From Hoeflea sp. IMCC20628 (lineage in GTDB: Bacteria; Pseudomonadota; Alphaproteobacteria; Rhizobiales; Rhizobiaceae): 64,000 bases of DNA. Below the pieces are notes generated by a model, which was not told where the DNA came from, did no database searches, and saw only the letters and a list, made by a program, of their open reading frames with translations. Position numbers and translations under genes: made by a program. Positions 9,104 through 18,093 of this stretch are shown piece by piece. The stretch lies in assembly GCF_001011155.1 (NCBI RefSeq), contig NZ_CP011479.1, forward strand, positions 3,800,501-3,864,500, written 5' to 3'. Position 1 is the stretch's first letter; each line of letters opens with the position of its first letter.

Positions 9104-9757
9104 ATGACCGATTTTACGCTTGATTGCTTTTGGGAAAGTGGCAACGCCTACAAGGCAGCGCTGATGCTGGAACTGTGCGGCGCTGACTGGGTACCGCGCC
9201 GTGTGGCGTTTTTCGCAGGCCAGACCCGCACTCCCGACTTCCGCGCCTTGAACATCATGGGCGAGGTGCCGGTGATGACGCATCACAAGGTGGATGGCGA
9301 TGTGGTGCTGAGCCAGTCCGGAACCATCCTGGATTATCTATCGCGGGAGTTCGATCGCTTCGGCCCCGCCAATGAAGAAGAGCGCCGCGAAATCCTACGC
9401 TGGCTGTTGTGGGACAACCACAAACTGACCAGCTACACGGGAACCGCCCGTTTCATGGGTCACTTCCAGAAGAAGACCGACGATCCGGTGACGCAATTCC
9501 TGCACGCCCGCGCCGTCAATGCCTGGAAAGTGCTGGAAGACCATCTCGAAGGGCGTGATTTCGTCGCTACCGGCCATCCGACAATCGCCGATCTGTCGCT
9601 CTGCGGCTACCTGTTCTGGCCCGATCAGATCGGCATGGACCAGACCGACTACCCGAACATCGCCGCCTGGCTGGATCGCATCGCCGCCCTGCCCGGCTAC
9701 AAGAGACCCGAAGAGCTGATGCCGAGCGGGATGGATCCCGCGACAGCAACTGCCTGA
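9104..9757 (+). CDS. Glutathione S-transferase family protein
   Basis: Protein of 217 aa with the two-domain GST layout: a thioredoxin-like N-terminal half (about 1-80, with the cis-proline region GEVPVMTHH and the glutathione-binding LSQSGTILDYL) and an all-helical C-terminal half containing the conserved helix-capping motif HPTIADLSLCGYL. The usual N-terminal catalytic Tyr/Ser/Cys is not obvious; the segment reads CFWESGNAYKAAL, so Ser in ESGN is a candidate. Its ribosome binding site (aaggag) lies inside the end of the preceding dehydrogenase gene and only 4 bp separate them. GST-like proteins recur in alphaproteobacterial beta-oxidation operons, but the substrate is unknown; removal of reactive enoyl or aldehyde by-products is only a guess. 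Confidence 0.85.
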   Translation: MTDFTLDCFWESGNAYKAALMLELCGADWVPRRVAFFAGQTRTPDFRALNIMGEVPVMTHHKVDGDVVLSQSGTILDYLSREFDRFGPANEEERREILRWLLWDNHKLTSYTGTARFMGHFQKKTDDPVTQFLHARAVNAWKVLEDHLEGRDFVATGHPTIADLSLCGYLFWPDQIGMDQTDYPNIAAWLDRIAALPGYKRPEELMPSGMDPATATA

Positions 9758-9787
9758 CCCGAACACGAAAACCTGGAGATCACCGCA

Positions 9788-10996
9788 ATGGTTGATGTAT
9801 TTGTCTATGATCACGTCCGCACCCCGCGGGGCCGCGGCAAGAAAGACGGAAGCCTGCATGAGGTTCCTTCCGTGCGGCTGGCCTCTCACATGCTCGAGGC
9901 CCTGCGCGACCGCAACGGGCTCGACACCAGCACTGTCGACGACATCATCATGGGCTGCGTCGACGCCATAGGCGAAGCCGGCGGCGATATTGCCCGCGCG
10001 GCGACTTTTGAAGCCGGATACGCCACAGAGGCGCCCGGGATCCAGATCAACCGCTTCTGTGCCTCCGGCCTCGACGCGATCAATCTCGCCTCCGGCAAGA
10101 TTGCCTATGGCGCAGACGATATCGTCATTGCCGGTGGCGTGGAATCGATGTCGCGCATCGGCATCGGCGCCCAGGGCGGTGCCTGGTTCATGGATCCTTC
10201 GGTCAACATCCCGGCCTATTTCATGCCGCAGGGCATTTCAGCCGACCTGATCGCCACCAAATACGGCTTCTCCCGCGACGATGTCGACGCCTATGCGGTG
10301 GAGAGCCAGAAGCGTGCGGCGCATGCCTGGGAGAAGGGCTACTTCAAAAAATCGGTGGTCCCGGTCAAGGACATCAACGGCCTGAATATCCTCGACCATG
10401 ACGAGCATATGCGGCCCGGCACCGACATGCAGACGCTTGCCAGCCTCAACGCTTCATTCGGCATGATGGCCCAGATGGGCGGCTTTGACGCCGTCGCCAT
10501 CCAGGCGCATCCGGAAATCGAAACCATCAACCACATCCATCATGCAGGCAACTCGTCGGGCATCGTTGATGGCGCCAGCCTGGTGCTGCTTGGCTCGAAG
10601 AAGGGCGGCAAGTCGATGGGCCTCGAGCCGCGCGCCAAGATCCGCGCCTTCGCCAATATCGGTTCCGACCCGGCGATGATGCTGACCGGTCCGGTTGATG
10701 TGACCGAGAAGCTTCTCAAGCGCGCCAAGATGAAGATCGAAGACATTGATCTGTTCGAGCTCAACGAGGCTTTCGCATCCGTTGTGCTGCGCTTCCAGCA
10801 GGCCTTCGACATTCCGTCCGACAAGATCAACGTCAATGGCGGCGCGATTGCCATGGGGCACCCGCTGGGCGCCACCGGCGCGATGATCCTCGGCACTGTG
10901 CTTGATGAACTCGAGCGCCGTGATCTCAACACCGCCCTTGTCACTCTGTGCATCGGCGCGGGCATGGGCACCGCGACGATCATCGAACGCGTCTGA
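9788..10996 (+). CDS. fadA: Acetyl-CoA C-acyltransferase (thiolase, FadA-type)
   Basis: Thiolase of 402 aa that cleaves 3-ketoacyl-CoA with CoA to acetyl-CoA and a shortened acyl-CoA. The three catalytic elements are present: nucleophilic Cys91 in NRFCASGLD, His358 in [11 protein letters not shown] and Cys388 in LCIGAGMG. The length matches the family. The ribosome binding site ctggag precedes ATG 9788, and 30 bp separate it from the GST gene. The fused hydratase/dehydrogenase gene starts 15 bp after its stop, giving the usual thiolase/multifunctional pair of one beta-oxidation complex. The catabolic direction is inferred from the operon; the sequence alone does not exclude a biosynthetic acetyl-CoA acetyltransferase. 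Confidence 0.93.
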   Translation: MVDVFVYDHVRTPRGRGKKDGSLHEVPSVRLASHMLEALRDRNGLDTSTVDDIIMGCVDAIGEAGGDIARAATFEAGYATEAPGIQINRFCASGLDAINLASGKIAYGADDIVIAGGVESMSRIGIGAQGGAWFMDPSVNIPAYFMPQGISADLIATKYGFSRDDVDAYAVESQKRAAHAWEKGYFKKSVVPVKDINGLNILDHDEHMRPGTDMQTLASLNASFGMMAQMGGFDAVAIQAHPEIETINHIHHAGNSSGIVDGASLVLLGSKKGGKSMGLEPRAKIRAFANIGSDPAMMLTGPVDVTEKLLKRAKMKIEDIDLFELNEAFASVVLRFQQAFDIPSDKINVNGGAIAMGHPLGATGAMILGTVLDELERRDLNTALVTLCIGAGMGTATIIERV

Positions 10997-11011
10997 TTTC
11001 GGAGAACCACA

Positions 11012-13225
11012 ATGAGCAATGAGATTTTCACAGTAGACGTCGACAATGACGGCATCGCGCTGGTGACCTGGGACATGGTCGGCCGGTCGATGAACGTGTT
11101 CACGCAAGAGGCGCTTGAGCAGCTCGATGGGCTGGTTGACCGATTTGTCGCCGATGACAGCGTCAAGGGCGTGGTGTTCACCTCCGGCAAATCATCGTTT
11201 TCCGGCGGCGCCGACCTGACCATGATGAAGACCATGCTGGCCAGCATGGCGGACGAAAAGCGCAACAACCCGGAAAAAGCCCAGCAGATGCTGTTCGAGC
11301 AGGTTGGCAAGATGAGCGGGCTGTTCCGCAAGATCGAAACCTGCGGCAAACCGTGGGTGTCGGCGATCAACGGCGTTTGCATGGGGGGCGCGTTCGAGCT
11401 GTCTCTGGCCTGCCATGGCCGCGTTGCCGCGGATTCACCCTCGGTCAAGATGGCGTTGCCCGAGGTCAAGGTCGGCATCTTTCCGGGCGCCGGTGGCACC
11501 CAGCGCGTGCCACGCCTGACCAATGCGCAGGATGCGCTGCAGATGATGACGACCGGCCAGTCACTGACACCGGCACGTGCCAAGGCCATGGGTCTGATCC
11601 ACGAGGTGGTCGAACCCAAGAAGCTGGTTGCTGCTGCCAAGGCGATGATCAAGGGCGGGTTGTCGGCGGTTGCTCCCTGGGACGTCAAGGGCTTCAAGCT
11701 TCCGGGCGGCCAGATCTGGTCGGCCCAGGGCGCGCAGCTCTGGCCGGCAGCTTCTGCCATTCTGCGGCGCGAGACGCAGGACAATTATCCTGCCGCCAAG
11801 GCGATCCTGCAAAGTGTGTTTGAAGGCTTGCAGGTTCCCTTCGACACCGGTCTGCGGATCGAGCAGCGCTATTTCAGCCATATCCTGCAGACTCCCGAAG
11901 CCCAGTCGATGATCCGCTCGCTGTTTGTCTCGCTGCAGGAGATCAACAAGGGCGCACGCCGTCCCGAAGGCATCAAGCCGACCAAGTTCCGCAAGATCGG
12001 CGTTGTCGGCGCTGGTTTCATGGGAGCAGGCATTGCCTATGTGACGGCCAAGGCCGGTATTCCGGTGGTTCTGATCGACCGCGATCTGGAAGTTGCCGGT
12101 AAGGGCAAGGCTTATTCGGAAGACCTGGTCAAAAAGGGTATCCAGAAGGGCAAGACCACCAAGGAAGAAGGCGAAAAGCTGCTGTCGCTGATCACCACGT
12201 CAGCCGATCACGCAGATCTCGCCGACGCCGATCTGGTGATTGAAGCGGTGTTTGAGGACCGGGACGTCAAGAAGGCGGTGACCGAATCCATCGAAGCGCA
12301 GATCCGGCCGACGACGGTTTATGCATCCAACACCTCGACACTGCCGATCACCGGGCTTGCCAAGAACTCGAAGCGCCCGAAAAACTTTATCGGCATCCAC
12401 TTCTTCTCGCCTGTCGACAAGATGCTGCTGGTCGAGATCATTCTGGGCCGCAAGACCTCGGACAAGGCGCTGGCAGTGGCGCTCGACTATGTCGCCGCGA
12501 TCAAGAAGACACCGATCGTGGTCAACGACACACGCGGCTTCTTCGTCAACCGCTGCGTGCTTCGCTACATGAACGAGAGCTACAACATGCTGGCCGAAGG
12601 CGTGCCGCCGGCGATGATCGAGAATGCCGCCAAGATGGCCGGCATGCCGGTCGGACCGCTGTCGCTCAACGATGAGGTGGCGATCGACCTGTCGCTGAAG
12701 ATCCTGCGCGCAACAGTGGTGGATCTGGGCGAGAAGGCCGTCGATCCGCGTCATCTGGCGCTGGTTGAACGGATGGTCGAAAAAGAGGGCCGGCTGGGCC
12801 GCAAGAACGGCAAGGGCTTTTATGACTACCCGGCCAAGCCTGCCAAGAAGCATCTCTGGCCTGAGCTGAAGACGCTGTATCCACAGCTCGATCCGGCCAA
12901 GGTTGATGTGCAGGAACTCAAGAGCCGCTATCTGGCGGTGATTGCATTGGAAGCCGCCCGCACGGTGGAAGAAGGCATTGTCACTGATCCACGGGAAGCT
13001 GATCTCGGCACCATCCTCGGGTTCGGGTTCGCACCTTACACTGGTGGCGCGCTGAGCTACATCGACAGCATGGGTGCCAAAGCCTTTGTCGACATGTGCA
13101 AGGTGCTGGCGCGCAAATACGGGCGTCAGTTCCGCGCACCAAAACTGCTGGTCGAGATGGCGGAGAACGGCGAGACCTTCTACGGACGCTTCAATCCATA
13201 CGGCGAGAGCAAGGCCGCCGCATAA
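11012..13225 (+). CDS. fadB: Fused enoyl-CoA hydratase / 3-hydroxyacyl-CoA dehydrogenase (FadB/FadJ-type)
   Basis: Multifunctional beta-oxidation protein of 737 aa. The N-terminal crotonase domain (about 1-200) contains GVVFTSGKSSFSGGADL (oxyanion hole) and FPGAGGTQRVPRL with the catalytic glutamate region LPEVKVGIFPGAGG. From about residue 329 a Rossmann NAD-binding domain starts (IGVVGAGFMGAGIAYV), followed by HFFSPVDKMLLVEI with the dehydrogenase His and by two C-terminal dehydrogenase helical domains (TRGFFVNRCVLRY and FGFAPYTGGALSYID). It hydrates trans-2-enoyl-CoA and oxidizes the 3-hydroxyacyl-CoA with NAD+. The ribosome binding site cggag precedes ATG 11012. It is the last gene of the operon and is followed by a terminator. 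Confidence 0.93.
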   Translation: MSNEIFTVDVDNDGIALVTWDMVGRSMNVFTQEALEQLDGLVDRFVADDSVKGVVFTSGKSSFSGGADLTMMKTMLASMADEKRNNPEKAQQMLFEQVGKMSGLFRKIETCGKPWVSAINGVCMGGAFELSLACHGRVAADSPSVKMALPEVKVGIFPGAGGTQRVPRLTNAQDALQMMTTGQSLTPARAKAMGLIHEVVEPKKLVAAAKAMIKGGLSAVAPWDVKGFKLPGGQIWSAQGAQLWPAASAILRRETQDNYPAAKAILQSVFEGLQVPFDTGLRIEQRYFSHILQTPEAQSMIRSLFVSLQEINKGARRPEGIKPTKFRKIGVVGAGFMGAGIAYVTAKAGIPVVLIDRDLEVAGKGKAYSEDLVKKGIQKGKTTKEEGEKLLSLITTSADHADLADADLVIEAVFEDRDVKKAVTESIEAQIRPTTVYASNTSTLPITGLAKNSKRPKNFIGIHFFSPVDKMLLVEIILGRKTSDKALAVALDYVAAIKKTPIVVNDTRGFFVNRCVLRYMNESYNMLAEGVPPAMIENAAKMAGMPVGPLSLNDEVAIDLSLKILRATVVDLGEKAVDPRHLALVERMVEKEGRLGRKNGKGFYDYPAKPAKKHLWPELKTLYPQLDPAKVDVQELKSRYLAVIALEAARTVEEGIVTDPREADLGTILGFGFAPYTGGALSYIDSMGAKAFVDMCKVLARKYGRQFRAPKLLVEMAENGETFYGRFNPYGESKAAA

Positions 13226-13251
13226 ATCGGCCGCTTTATAACCAAATGATC

Positions 13252-13280
13252 AAACGGGCCTTCGGGCCCGTTTTATTTTG
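13252..13280 (+). terminator. Rho-independent terminator of the beta-oxidation operon
   Basis: Stem of 8-9 bp (aacgggcc/ggcccgtt, 13253-13260 with 13265-13272) closed by a UUCG tetraloop and followed by a T-rich tail. It starts 26 bp after fadB and ends where the convergent methyltransferase gene begins. Confidence 0.9.
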
Positions 13281-14090
13281 TCAGGATCTGGACGCAACCA
13301 GCGTGTAGCACAGCGGTAGTTGCGCCGGGTTGTCGACATAGACATCGTACTCCACCTCGCGGTTGGAATGCGGGTATTCGGTCAACTCCGTGATTTCCAG
13401 ACCGGCCTGAACGCACCCGGTGATGATCGTGCCCATGGTGTGGAACTGCCAATAGGACGGCGGCGCTTTCCGCGTTGCCGATCCGTCGTAAACAATTTCA
13501 TCATCACTGACGAAGGGGTCGGCCCGGAAGTAGGAATATTTCGGGGTGTGAGGGTCATCGCCAGCCGGTTCGAACATGTCGAGCACGGGATGCGTCTCAT
13601 AAATCACCAACCGACCGCCCGGCGCCAGCAGCGAAGCGACGATCTGCAGGAACCGCACCACGTCAGGCATCCAGTTGAGCACCCCAATGGTGATAAGCGC
13701 CAGATCGAACTGCCCGGCGAGGCCATCAGGCAAGTCATAGACATTGGCGCAGACAAAACGTGCGCTGTCGCGGTGCGGTGATACTCCGCGCAATTCTTCG
13801 GCCTGGGCGATGAAGGCGTCCGACTGGTCAATGCCGGTCACCATGGATGCCCCCAGCGCCATCATGGACAGGGTCTCGCGGCCATTGTTGCAGCCGATCT
13901 GCACCGCGCGTGCACCCCTGACACCTTTTCCGGCAAGAACCCGTGTGATGACCGGATCAAAGGTCGAGAAGCTGGCGCTGGCGAAACCCGCCAGTTGACG
14001 GCGCCATTCGTCGCTTTGGCGGTGACTAATGGCGGAAGCGTTCCAGGCAAGCCGGTTGGCTTCAATGGTGGTGTTGATGTCCAGTGTCAT
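13281..14090 (-). CDS. Class I SAM-dependent methyltransferase
   Basis: Predicted methyltransferase of 269 aa, target unknown. The class I Rossmann fold is visible: motif I as AVQIGCNNGRETLSM (a variant of the glycine-rich loop), the acidic motif II ending MVTGIDQSDAF, motif III/IV around FDLALITIGVLNWMPD and a post-motif GGRLVIYETHPVLDMF. The start at 14090 (MTLDIN) has GGAG nine bases upstream; in-frame starts at 14105 (ATG) and 14129 (GTG) are alternatives. It runs divergently from the HCCA-isomerase-like gene and convergently to the beta-oxidation operon. Nothing around it suggests a pathway. Confidence 0.8.
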   Translation of the reverse strand: MTLDINTTIEANRLAWNASAISHRQSDEWRRQLAGFASASFSTFDPVITRVLAGKGVRGARAVQIGCNNGRETLSMMALGASMVTGIDQSDAFIAQAEELRGVSPHRDSARFVCANVYDLPDGLAGQFDLALITIGVLNWMPDVVRFLQIVASLLAPGGRLVIYETHPVLDMFEPAGDDPHTPKYSYFRADPFVSDDEIVYDGSATRKAPPSYWQFHTMGTIITGCVQAGLEITELTEYPHSNREVEYDVYVDNPAQLPLCYTLVASRS

Positions 14091-14264
14091 CAGCGTTGTC
14101 TCCATGGTGGCGCTCACATCCAACCTCACCCGAGCGGGTCAGGTCAAATACGAAGATAACAGCGAATATACCACTCCGTGATGCAGGCGCCGGCAAGACA
14201 GGACGAAAGGGCCTTGCCGCGTGACAGCCGATTGGGCACTGTCGGCAAAAGGGAGGACCATCCA

Positions 14265-14882
14265 ATGACAGTTATCGACTACTACTTCTACTGTGCGTCG
14301 CCGTTCACCTATCTTGGCCACAACAAGATCTGCGAAGTGGCAGAGCGCCACAAGGCCAAGCTCAATTACAAGCCGGTCAACCTGTTCGCACTCTGGGATG
14401 TGTCTGGCGCGGTGCCCCCGGGCCAGCGGCCGCCTGTACGGCAGAGGCAGCGGCTGATCGAACTGCAGCGCCTTGCCGCCTGGCGTGGATTGCCGATCAA
14501 GACCGCGCCAAAGCACTGGCCGGTCGACGCAGCCCTTGCTGACCGGGTGATCATCGCACTGGCCGAAGACGGCCATGATCCGCGCTACTTCATGGGCAAG
14601 GTTTTATCCGGCGTCTGGGCTTACGACGACGACATTGCCGATGAAGCGGTCCTCAAATCCTATCTGTCGCAGGTGGGCCTGGATGCCATGCCGGCACTCA
14701 AGGACGCCAAGACCGACGCGATCGCGGCAATCCGGGAGCGAAATTCACAGGACGCCATTGCCGCCGACGCCGTGGGTGTTCCCACCTATGTGCTCAATGG
14801 CGAGGCGTTCTGGGGCCAAGACCGGATCGAATTGCTCGACGAGGCGCTGACCACCGGCCGCGCGCCCTATCATCCGCACTGA
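14265..14882 (+). CDS. 2-hydroxychromene-2-carboxylate isomerase family protein (DsbA-like fold)
   Basis: Protein of 205 aa in the HCCA isomerase branch of the thioredoxin/DsbA superfamily. It starts with DYYFYCASPFTYLGH, where the SPF segment replaces the CxxC active site and normally holds the glutathione-activating Ser. It continues with the helical insert and ends with GVPTYVLNGEAFWGQDRIELLDEAL, the family's cis-Pro and FWGQDR motif. HCCA isomerases act in naphthalene breakdown, but many proteobacteria keep homologues with no aromatic pathway nearby, as here, so the substrate is unknown. Start ATG 14265 has a good ribosome binding site (gggagg); an upstream in-frame extension lacks support. 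Confidence 0.85.
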   Translation: MTVIDYYFYCASPFTYLGHNKICEVAERHKAKLNYKPVNLFALWDVSGAVPPGQRPPVRQRQRLIELQRLAAWRGLPIKTAPKHWPVDAALADRVIIALAEDGHDPRYFMGKVLSGVWAYDDDIADEAVLKSYLSQVGLDAMPALKDAKTDAIAAIRERNSQDAIAADAVGVPTYVLNGEAFWGQDRIELLDEALTTGRAPYHPH

Positions 14883-14918
14883 ACCACGATGTTTGGAGGC
14901 AATTCACCCTAAAATGTA

Positions 14919-14932
14919 AGGATATTTTTCCT
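14919..14932 (+). promoter_or_regulatory. Palindrome upstream of the S24 regulator, possible operator
   Basis: AGGA-6 nt-TCCT inverted repeat in an A/T-rich patch 100 bp before the S24-type regulator gene. A further AAAGGAAA lies about 45 bp downstream. Repressors with S24 domains commonly bind such short dyads at their own promoters. Autoregulation here is inference. Confidence 0.35.
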
Positions 14933-15031
14933 ATGTCCCTTTACTTGCGGACCGCCGATCATGTAAAAAGGAAACACTTGGGTCGTGATTGGGCGGCCCC
15001 GGGCTTGTCTTGAAACAGCGGGACTCTCGCC

Positions 15032-15703
15032 ATGCTCTCGCATGATCGCATCTGGTCAGCGCTCGACGCGCTTGCAGAACGTCACGGGCTTACGGCCTCG
15101 GGGCTGGCCAGGCGTGCCGGGTTGGATCCCACCGCTTTCAACAAATCCAAGCGTTGCGGCGCCGATGGCCGTGATCGCTGGCCTTCGACAGAATCGCTTG
15201 CCAAGGTTCTTGGCGCCACCGGCGCGTCTCTCGACGAGTTCATGAAACTTGTGCGTGGCGACCAGCCAATGGCAGACATCGGCTTTCCCGACGGCGCATT
15301 CCCGCCGCAGACCGGATCAATTCCCTTGCTCGGGTTCGCGCAGGCCGGGTCTGGCGGGTTCTTTGATGATGGCGGCTTTCCCGCCGGCCAGGGCTGGGAT
15401 GTGGTAGAATTTCCCGCAGGCCCCGCCAACCGGCCCGGCGTCTATGCGCTCGAAGTTCAGGGCGACAGCATGACGCCGCTCTATCGCGATGGCGATATCC
15501 TGGTTGTCGAGCCGGGCGCTCAGATCCGCCGCGGTGACCGGGTGGTTGTGCGCTCGCGCGACGGCGAGGTGATGGCCAAAGTGCTCAACCGGCAAAGTGC
15601 GAAGTCAATTGAACTTGTCTCGCTCAATCCCGACCATCCCAATCGCAGCTTCGACCTGAGCGAAGTCGACTGGATGGCGCGCATCATCTGGGCAAGCCAG
15701 TAG
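15032..15703 (+). CDS. LexA/CI-like transcriptional regulator with S24 autopeptidase domain
   Basis: Regulator of 223 aa. The N-terminal helix-turn-helix spans about residues 5-70 (ALAERHGLTASGLARRAGLDPTAFNKSKR). The C-terminal S24/LexA-type domain has the Ser of GDSMTPLYRDGD and the Lys of GEVMAKVLNR, the Ser-Lys dyad of self-cleaving repressors. The usual Ala-Gly cleavage bond may be at AQAGSGGFFDDGGF (about residue 105). Such proteins resemble phage repressors, but this one stands alone with no phage genes nearby and its codon use looks native. It is therefore probably a chromosomal stress regulator common in Rhizobiales. GGGA precedes ATG 15032. The target genes are unknown. Confidence 0.85.
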   Translation: MLSHDRIWSALDALAERHGLTASGLARRAGLDPTAFNKSKRCGADGRDRWPSTESLAKVLGATGASLDEFMKLVRGDQPMADIGFPDGAFPPQTGSIPLLGFAQAGSGGFFDDGGFPAGQGWDVVEFPAGPANRPGVYALEVQGDSMTPLYRDGDILVVEPGAQIRRGDRVVVRSRDGEVMAKVLNRQSAKSIELVSLNPDHPNRSFDLSEVDWMARIIWASQ

Positions 15704-15808
15704 CAAGGCCCGCCGGGTCTGCGACGGATTGGCCAAATCCACCGCGTGCGCTTGTGCAGCGTGCCGGGGTTTCTTATCTATGAAAAACATTGAAGAGAGA
15801 GATTGCCG

Positions 15809-16222
15809 ATGACCGACCGTATTACCACCCACGACGCCCTGATCTATCTGATGGTCACCATGTCAGCTGTCGACAAGGCGATGAATGACGCCGAATTGGC
15901 TCGCATCGGCCGTCTGGTTACCTTCCTGCCGGTGTTTGACGGGTTTGACGAAGACATACTGATCGATGTGACCCGCGCCGCAGCGGAAATTTTGAAGGGC
16001 CCTGAAGGGCTCGACATCGTGCTTGAAGTCTTGCGCGACGCCGTTCCGCATAAATTCTACGACACGGCCTACGCACTGGCTGTCGAGATTGCTTCGGCTG
16101 ACTACAATATCCAGCAGGAGGAAATTCGGTTGTTGCAGATGGTACGCGATCGGCTCGGCCTGGACAAACTCACCTGCGCGGCGATCGAACGCGGCGCTAT
16201 TGCGCGGTTCAGGAGCGCCTGA
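15809..16222 (+). CDS. TerB-like (tellurite resistance TerB family) protein
   Basis: Small all-helical protein of 137 aa in the TerB-like family. Recognizable features are acidic metal-binding-type stretches in repeated helical hairpins, such as VDKAMNDAELARIGRLV at the N-terminus and ASADYNIQQEEIRLLQMVRDRLGL near the C-terminus, each with the family's D-x-E pattern. There is no signal peptide or membrane helix. The ribosome binding site gaagagagag precedes ATG 15809. No other ter genes are nearby, so a tellurite role is not supported; stand-alone TerB proteins are generally of unknown function. Confidence 0.8.
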   Translation: MTDRITTHDALIYLMVTMSAVDKAMNDAELARIGRLVTFLPVFDGFDEDILIDVTRAAAEILKGPEGLDIVLEVLRDAVPHKFYDTAYALAVEIASADYNIQQEEIRLLQMVRDRLGLDKLTCAAIERGAIARFRSA

Positions 16223-16329
16223 TACCTGGCCAAATTCGGGAAACCCGTGCAGCTTTTCACCAAAACGTGGTTCGCCAACGATATCAGGCTGTGGCACGAA
16301 GGTGCCAATCTACGTGACGGAGACACGAC

Positions 16330-17175
16330 ATGACGCTGTTCGGACTGTCCGAGCCGGTGATCCGGCTCCTTGCATTTTCCACGATCTTCATCACGCTGGC
16401 GGTCATCGAACTGCTTGCCCCAAGACTTGAGCGCGAGGAAATGCGCGGTGCGCTGAAATCGCGCCGCTGGGTGACCAATCTGGCAATGGTGGTCCTGTCC
16501 TCGGTGGCACTGCGGATCGTGTTTCCACTGGCCGCCGTGGGAACCGCTCTGTGGGCGCAATCACAAGGAATTGGTCTGTTTCCACTGCTCGGGCTGCCAC
16601 TCTGGCTGGTCGCCATACTGGCCTTTGTCATTCTCGATTTCTCTGTCTGGCTTGAGCATGTGGTCAGCCACAAATGGCCCTGGCTTTGGCGCATTCACCG
16701 CATGCACCATGCCGATACCGGCTTCGATCTGACCACGGCGCTCAGGTTTCATCCGCTTGAAATCGTGCTGTCGATGGTGTGGAAAGCCGCCGTCATCATC
16801 GCGCTCGGCGCGCCGCCTGTGGCAGTTCTGATTTTCGAAATCGTGCTCAATGGTGCGGCGATGTTCAACCACGCCAACATCCGGCTCCCCAAAGCGGTGG
16901 ACGCGGTCTTGCGCCTGCTTGTGGTGACCCCGGACATGCACCGCATTCACCACTCCACCGACCCGCGCGAAACGGATTCCAACTACGGATTCAACCTGGC
17001 AATATGGGACCGGATGTTTTCGACCTACACCCCGTCTCCTCGTCGCGGCAACACCGGTATCGAGATCGGGCTGTCCGAGTGGCGCGACGGCCGCACGGCC
17101 AATCTTGGCTGGGCGCTGGCTTTGCCGTTCAGGTTTGCGCCGAAAGCGAGACCCGCCCCCAAGCCGGATCAATAG
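16330..17175 (+). CDS. Sterol desaturase / fatty acid hydroxylase superfamily membrane protein
   Basis: Integral membrane protein of 281 aa. The histidine clusters that bind a di-iron centre in this superfamily are all visible: HVVSH (about 109-113), HRMHH (about 121-125), a lone H in FNHANIRLP and HRIHH near 209. Hydrophobic segments occur at about residues 10-30, 47-75 and 82-105 and around 145-175. These enzymes use O2 to hydroxylate or desaturate lipids; the lipid here is unknown and no hopanoid or carotenoid genes lie nearby. GGAG precedes ATG 16330. Its 3' end overlaps the convergent solute-binding protein gene by 7 bp. Confidence 0.88.
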   Translation: MTLFGLSEPVIRLLAFSTIFITLAVIELLAPRLEREEMRGALKSRRWVTNLAMVVLSSVALRIVFPLAAVGTALWAQSQGIGLFPLLGLPLWLVAILAFVILDFSVWLEHVVSHKWPWLWRIHRMHHADTGFDLTTALRFHPLEIVLSMVWKAAVIIALGAPPVAVLIFEIVLNGAAMFNHANIRLPKAVDAVLRLLVVTPDMHRIHHSTDPRETDSNYGFNLAIWDRMFSTYTPSPRRGNTGIEIGLSEWRDGRTANLGWALALPFRFAPKARPAPKPDQ

Positions 17176-18032
17176 AGTCCGTTGGGGAACCAGCGCAAAT
17201 AGAGTTCGGTGAAGCGCCCATTCCGGGTGAGTGCTGCCAGCGCATGGTCAAATGCCATGGCCAGCGGCGCGTTGCGGGGGGAAACAGCAATGGCCAGACC
17301 TTCGCCCAGATGCGCCTGTGAAAAATAGGGTCCGTCGAAAAACCGGCAACAGGCTTCGGCTGTCTTGCTTGAAAGCCAGAATGACAATTGCAGTCCGTCG
17401 CCAAAGACGGCATCGATCTTGTTTGCCCTGAGCGCATCGAACATCCATTCAGAGCGGGAAAATGTGACCGTTTTGATGTCGGGAAACCAGTCCCGCAACA
17501 TCGCCTCATGCGCAGTGCCGTCCATCACCCCAACACGCCGTGCTGCCAACGCGTCGGCGCCAGTGCCACCCGGATTGGCATCTATGCGCAGAGCGAACCG
17601 CGCCGGCAAAGCCAGATAGGGACGCGTGAACCGGTGGCTGGCCCGGCTCTCGGCGGTGATCGCCAGACCGGAAATCAGCGCCTCGGCCTGACCGGTCTTG
17701 AGCGCGCCCTCAAGCTCGGCCCAGGGAAGCCCCTGAATCTGGCATTGAGGCAGCACACCCAGTTCATCGCAGATCGCGCGCGCGAGATCGATATGAAAAC
17801 CGGCAATCCGACCGGTCTGGTCAAGAAAACTGAAGGGGGGAAAATCCACCGTGGTGACAAAGCGAATGCGGCCATAGGCCTTCAAATCGGGCACCGGTAT
17901 GCGTTCTCGCGCATCCATATAATTGGGTACGAGAATCTCTTTGGCATCGGCCACCGGCATTGCGACGGCAAAAAAAACAACCAAAGCATGCAAAATGCGC
18001 AATACCCCCTTGAATTTTAGGGGTGCAATCAT
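17169..18032 (-). CDS. Periplasmic solute-binding protein, family 3 (amino-acid type)
   Basis: Predicted secreted binding protein of 287 aa. A signal peptide is visible (LKFKGVLRILHALVVFFAVAMPVADA). The mature part has the family 3 pattern: RIRFVTTVDFPPFSFLDQTGRIAGFHIDLARAICDELG, then LPWAELEGALKTGQAEALISGLAIT, and GVMDGTAHEAML at the hinge. Amino acids are the usual ligands, but no permease or ATPase gene is adjacent, so it may serve a distant ABC system or act as a sensor. The start at 18032 gives a normal signal peptide; an ATG six codons upstream (18050) is also possible. It is divergent from the glycosyltransferase, with a very short shared gap. Confidence 0.8.
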   Translation of the reverse strand: MIAPLKFKGVLRILHALVVFFAVAMPVADAKEILVPNYMDARERIPVPDLKAYGRIRFVTTVDFPPFSFLDQTGRIAGFHIDLARAICDELGVLPQCQIQGLPWAELEGALKTGQAEALISGLAITAESRASHRFTRPYLALPARFALRIDANPGGTGADALAARRVGVMDGTAHEAMLRDWFPDIKTVTFSRSEWMFDALRANKIDAVFGDGLQLSFWLSSKTAEACCRFFDGPYFSQAHLGEGLAIAVSPRNAPLAMAFDHALAALTRNGRFTELYLRWFPNGLY

Positions 18033-18093
18033 GCGCGCTTTCACTACCATAAATTTAGTATCCTATCGCAACCGGCATGTGTTTATCAGAGTC

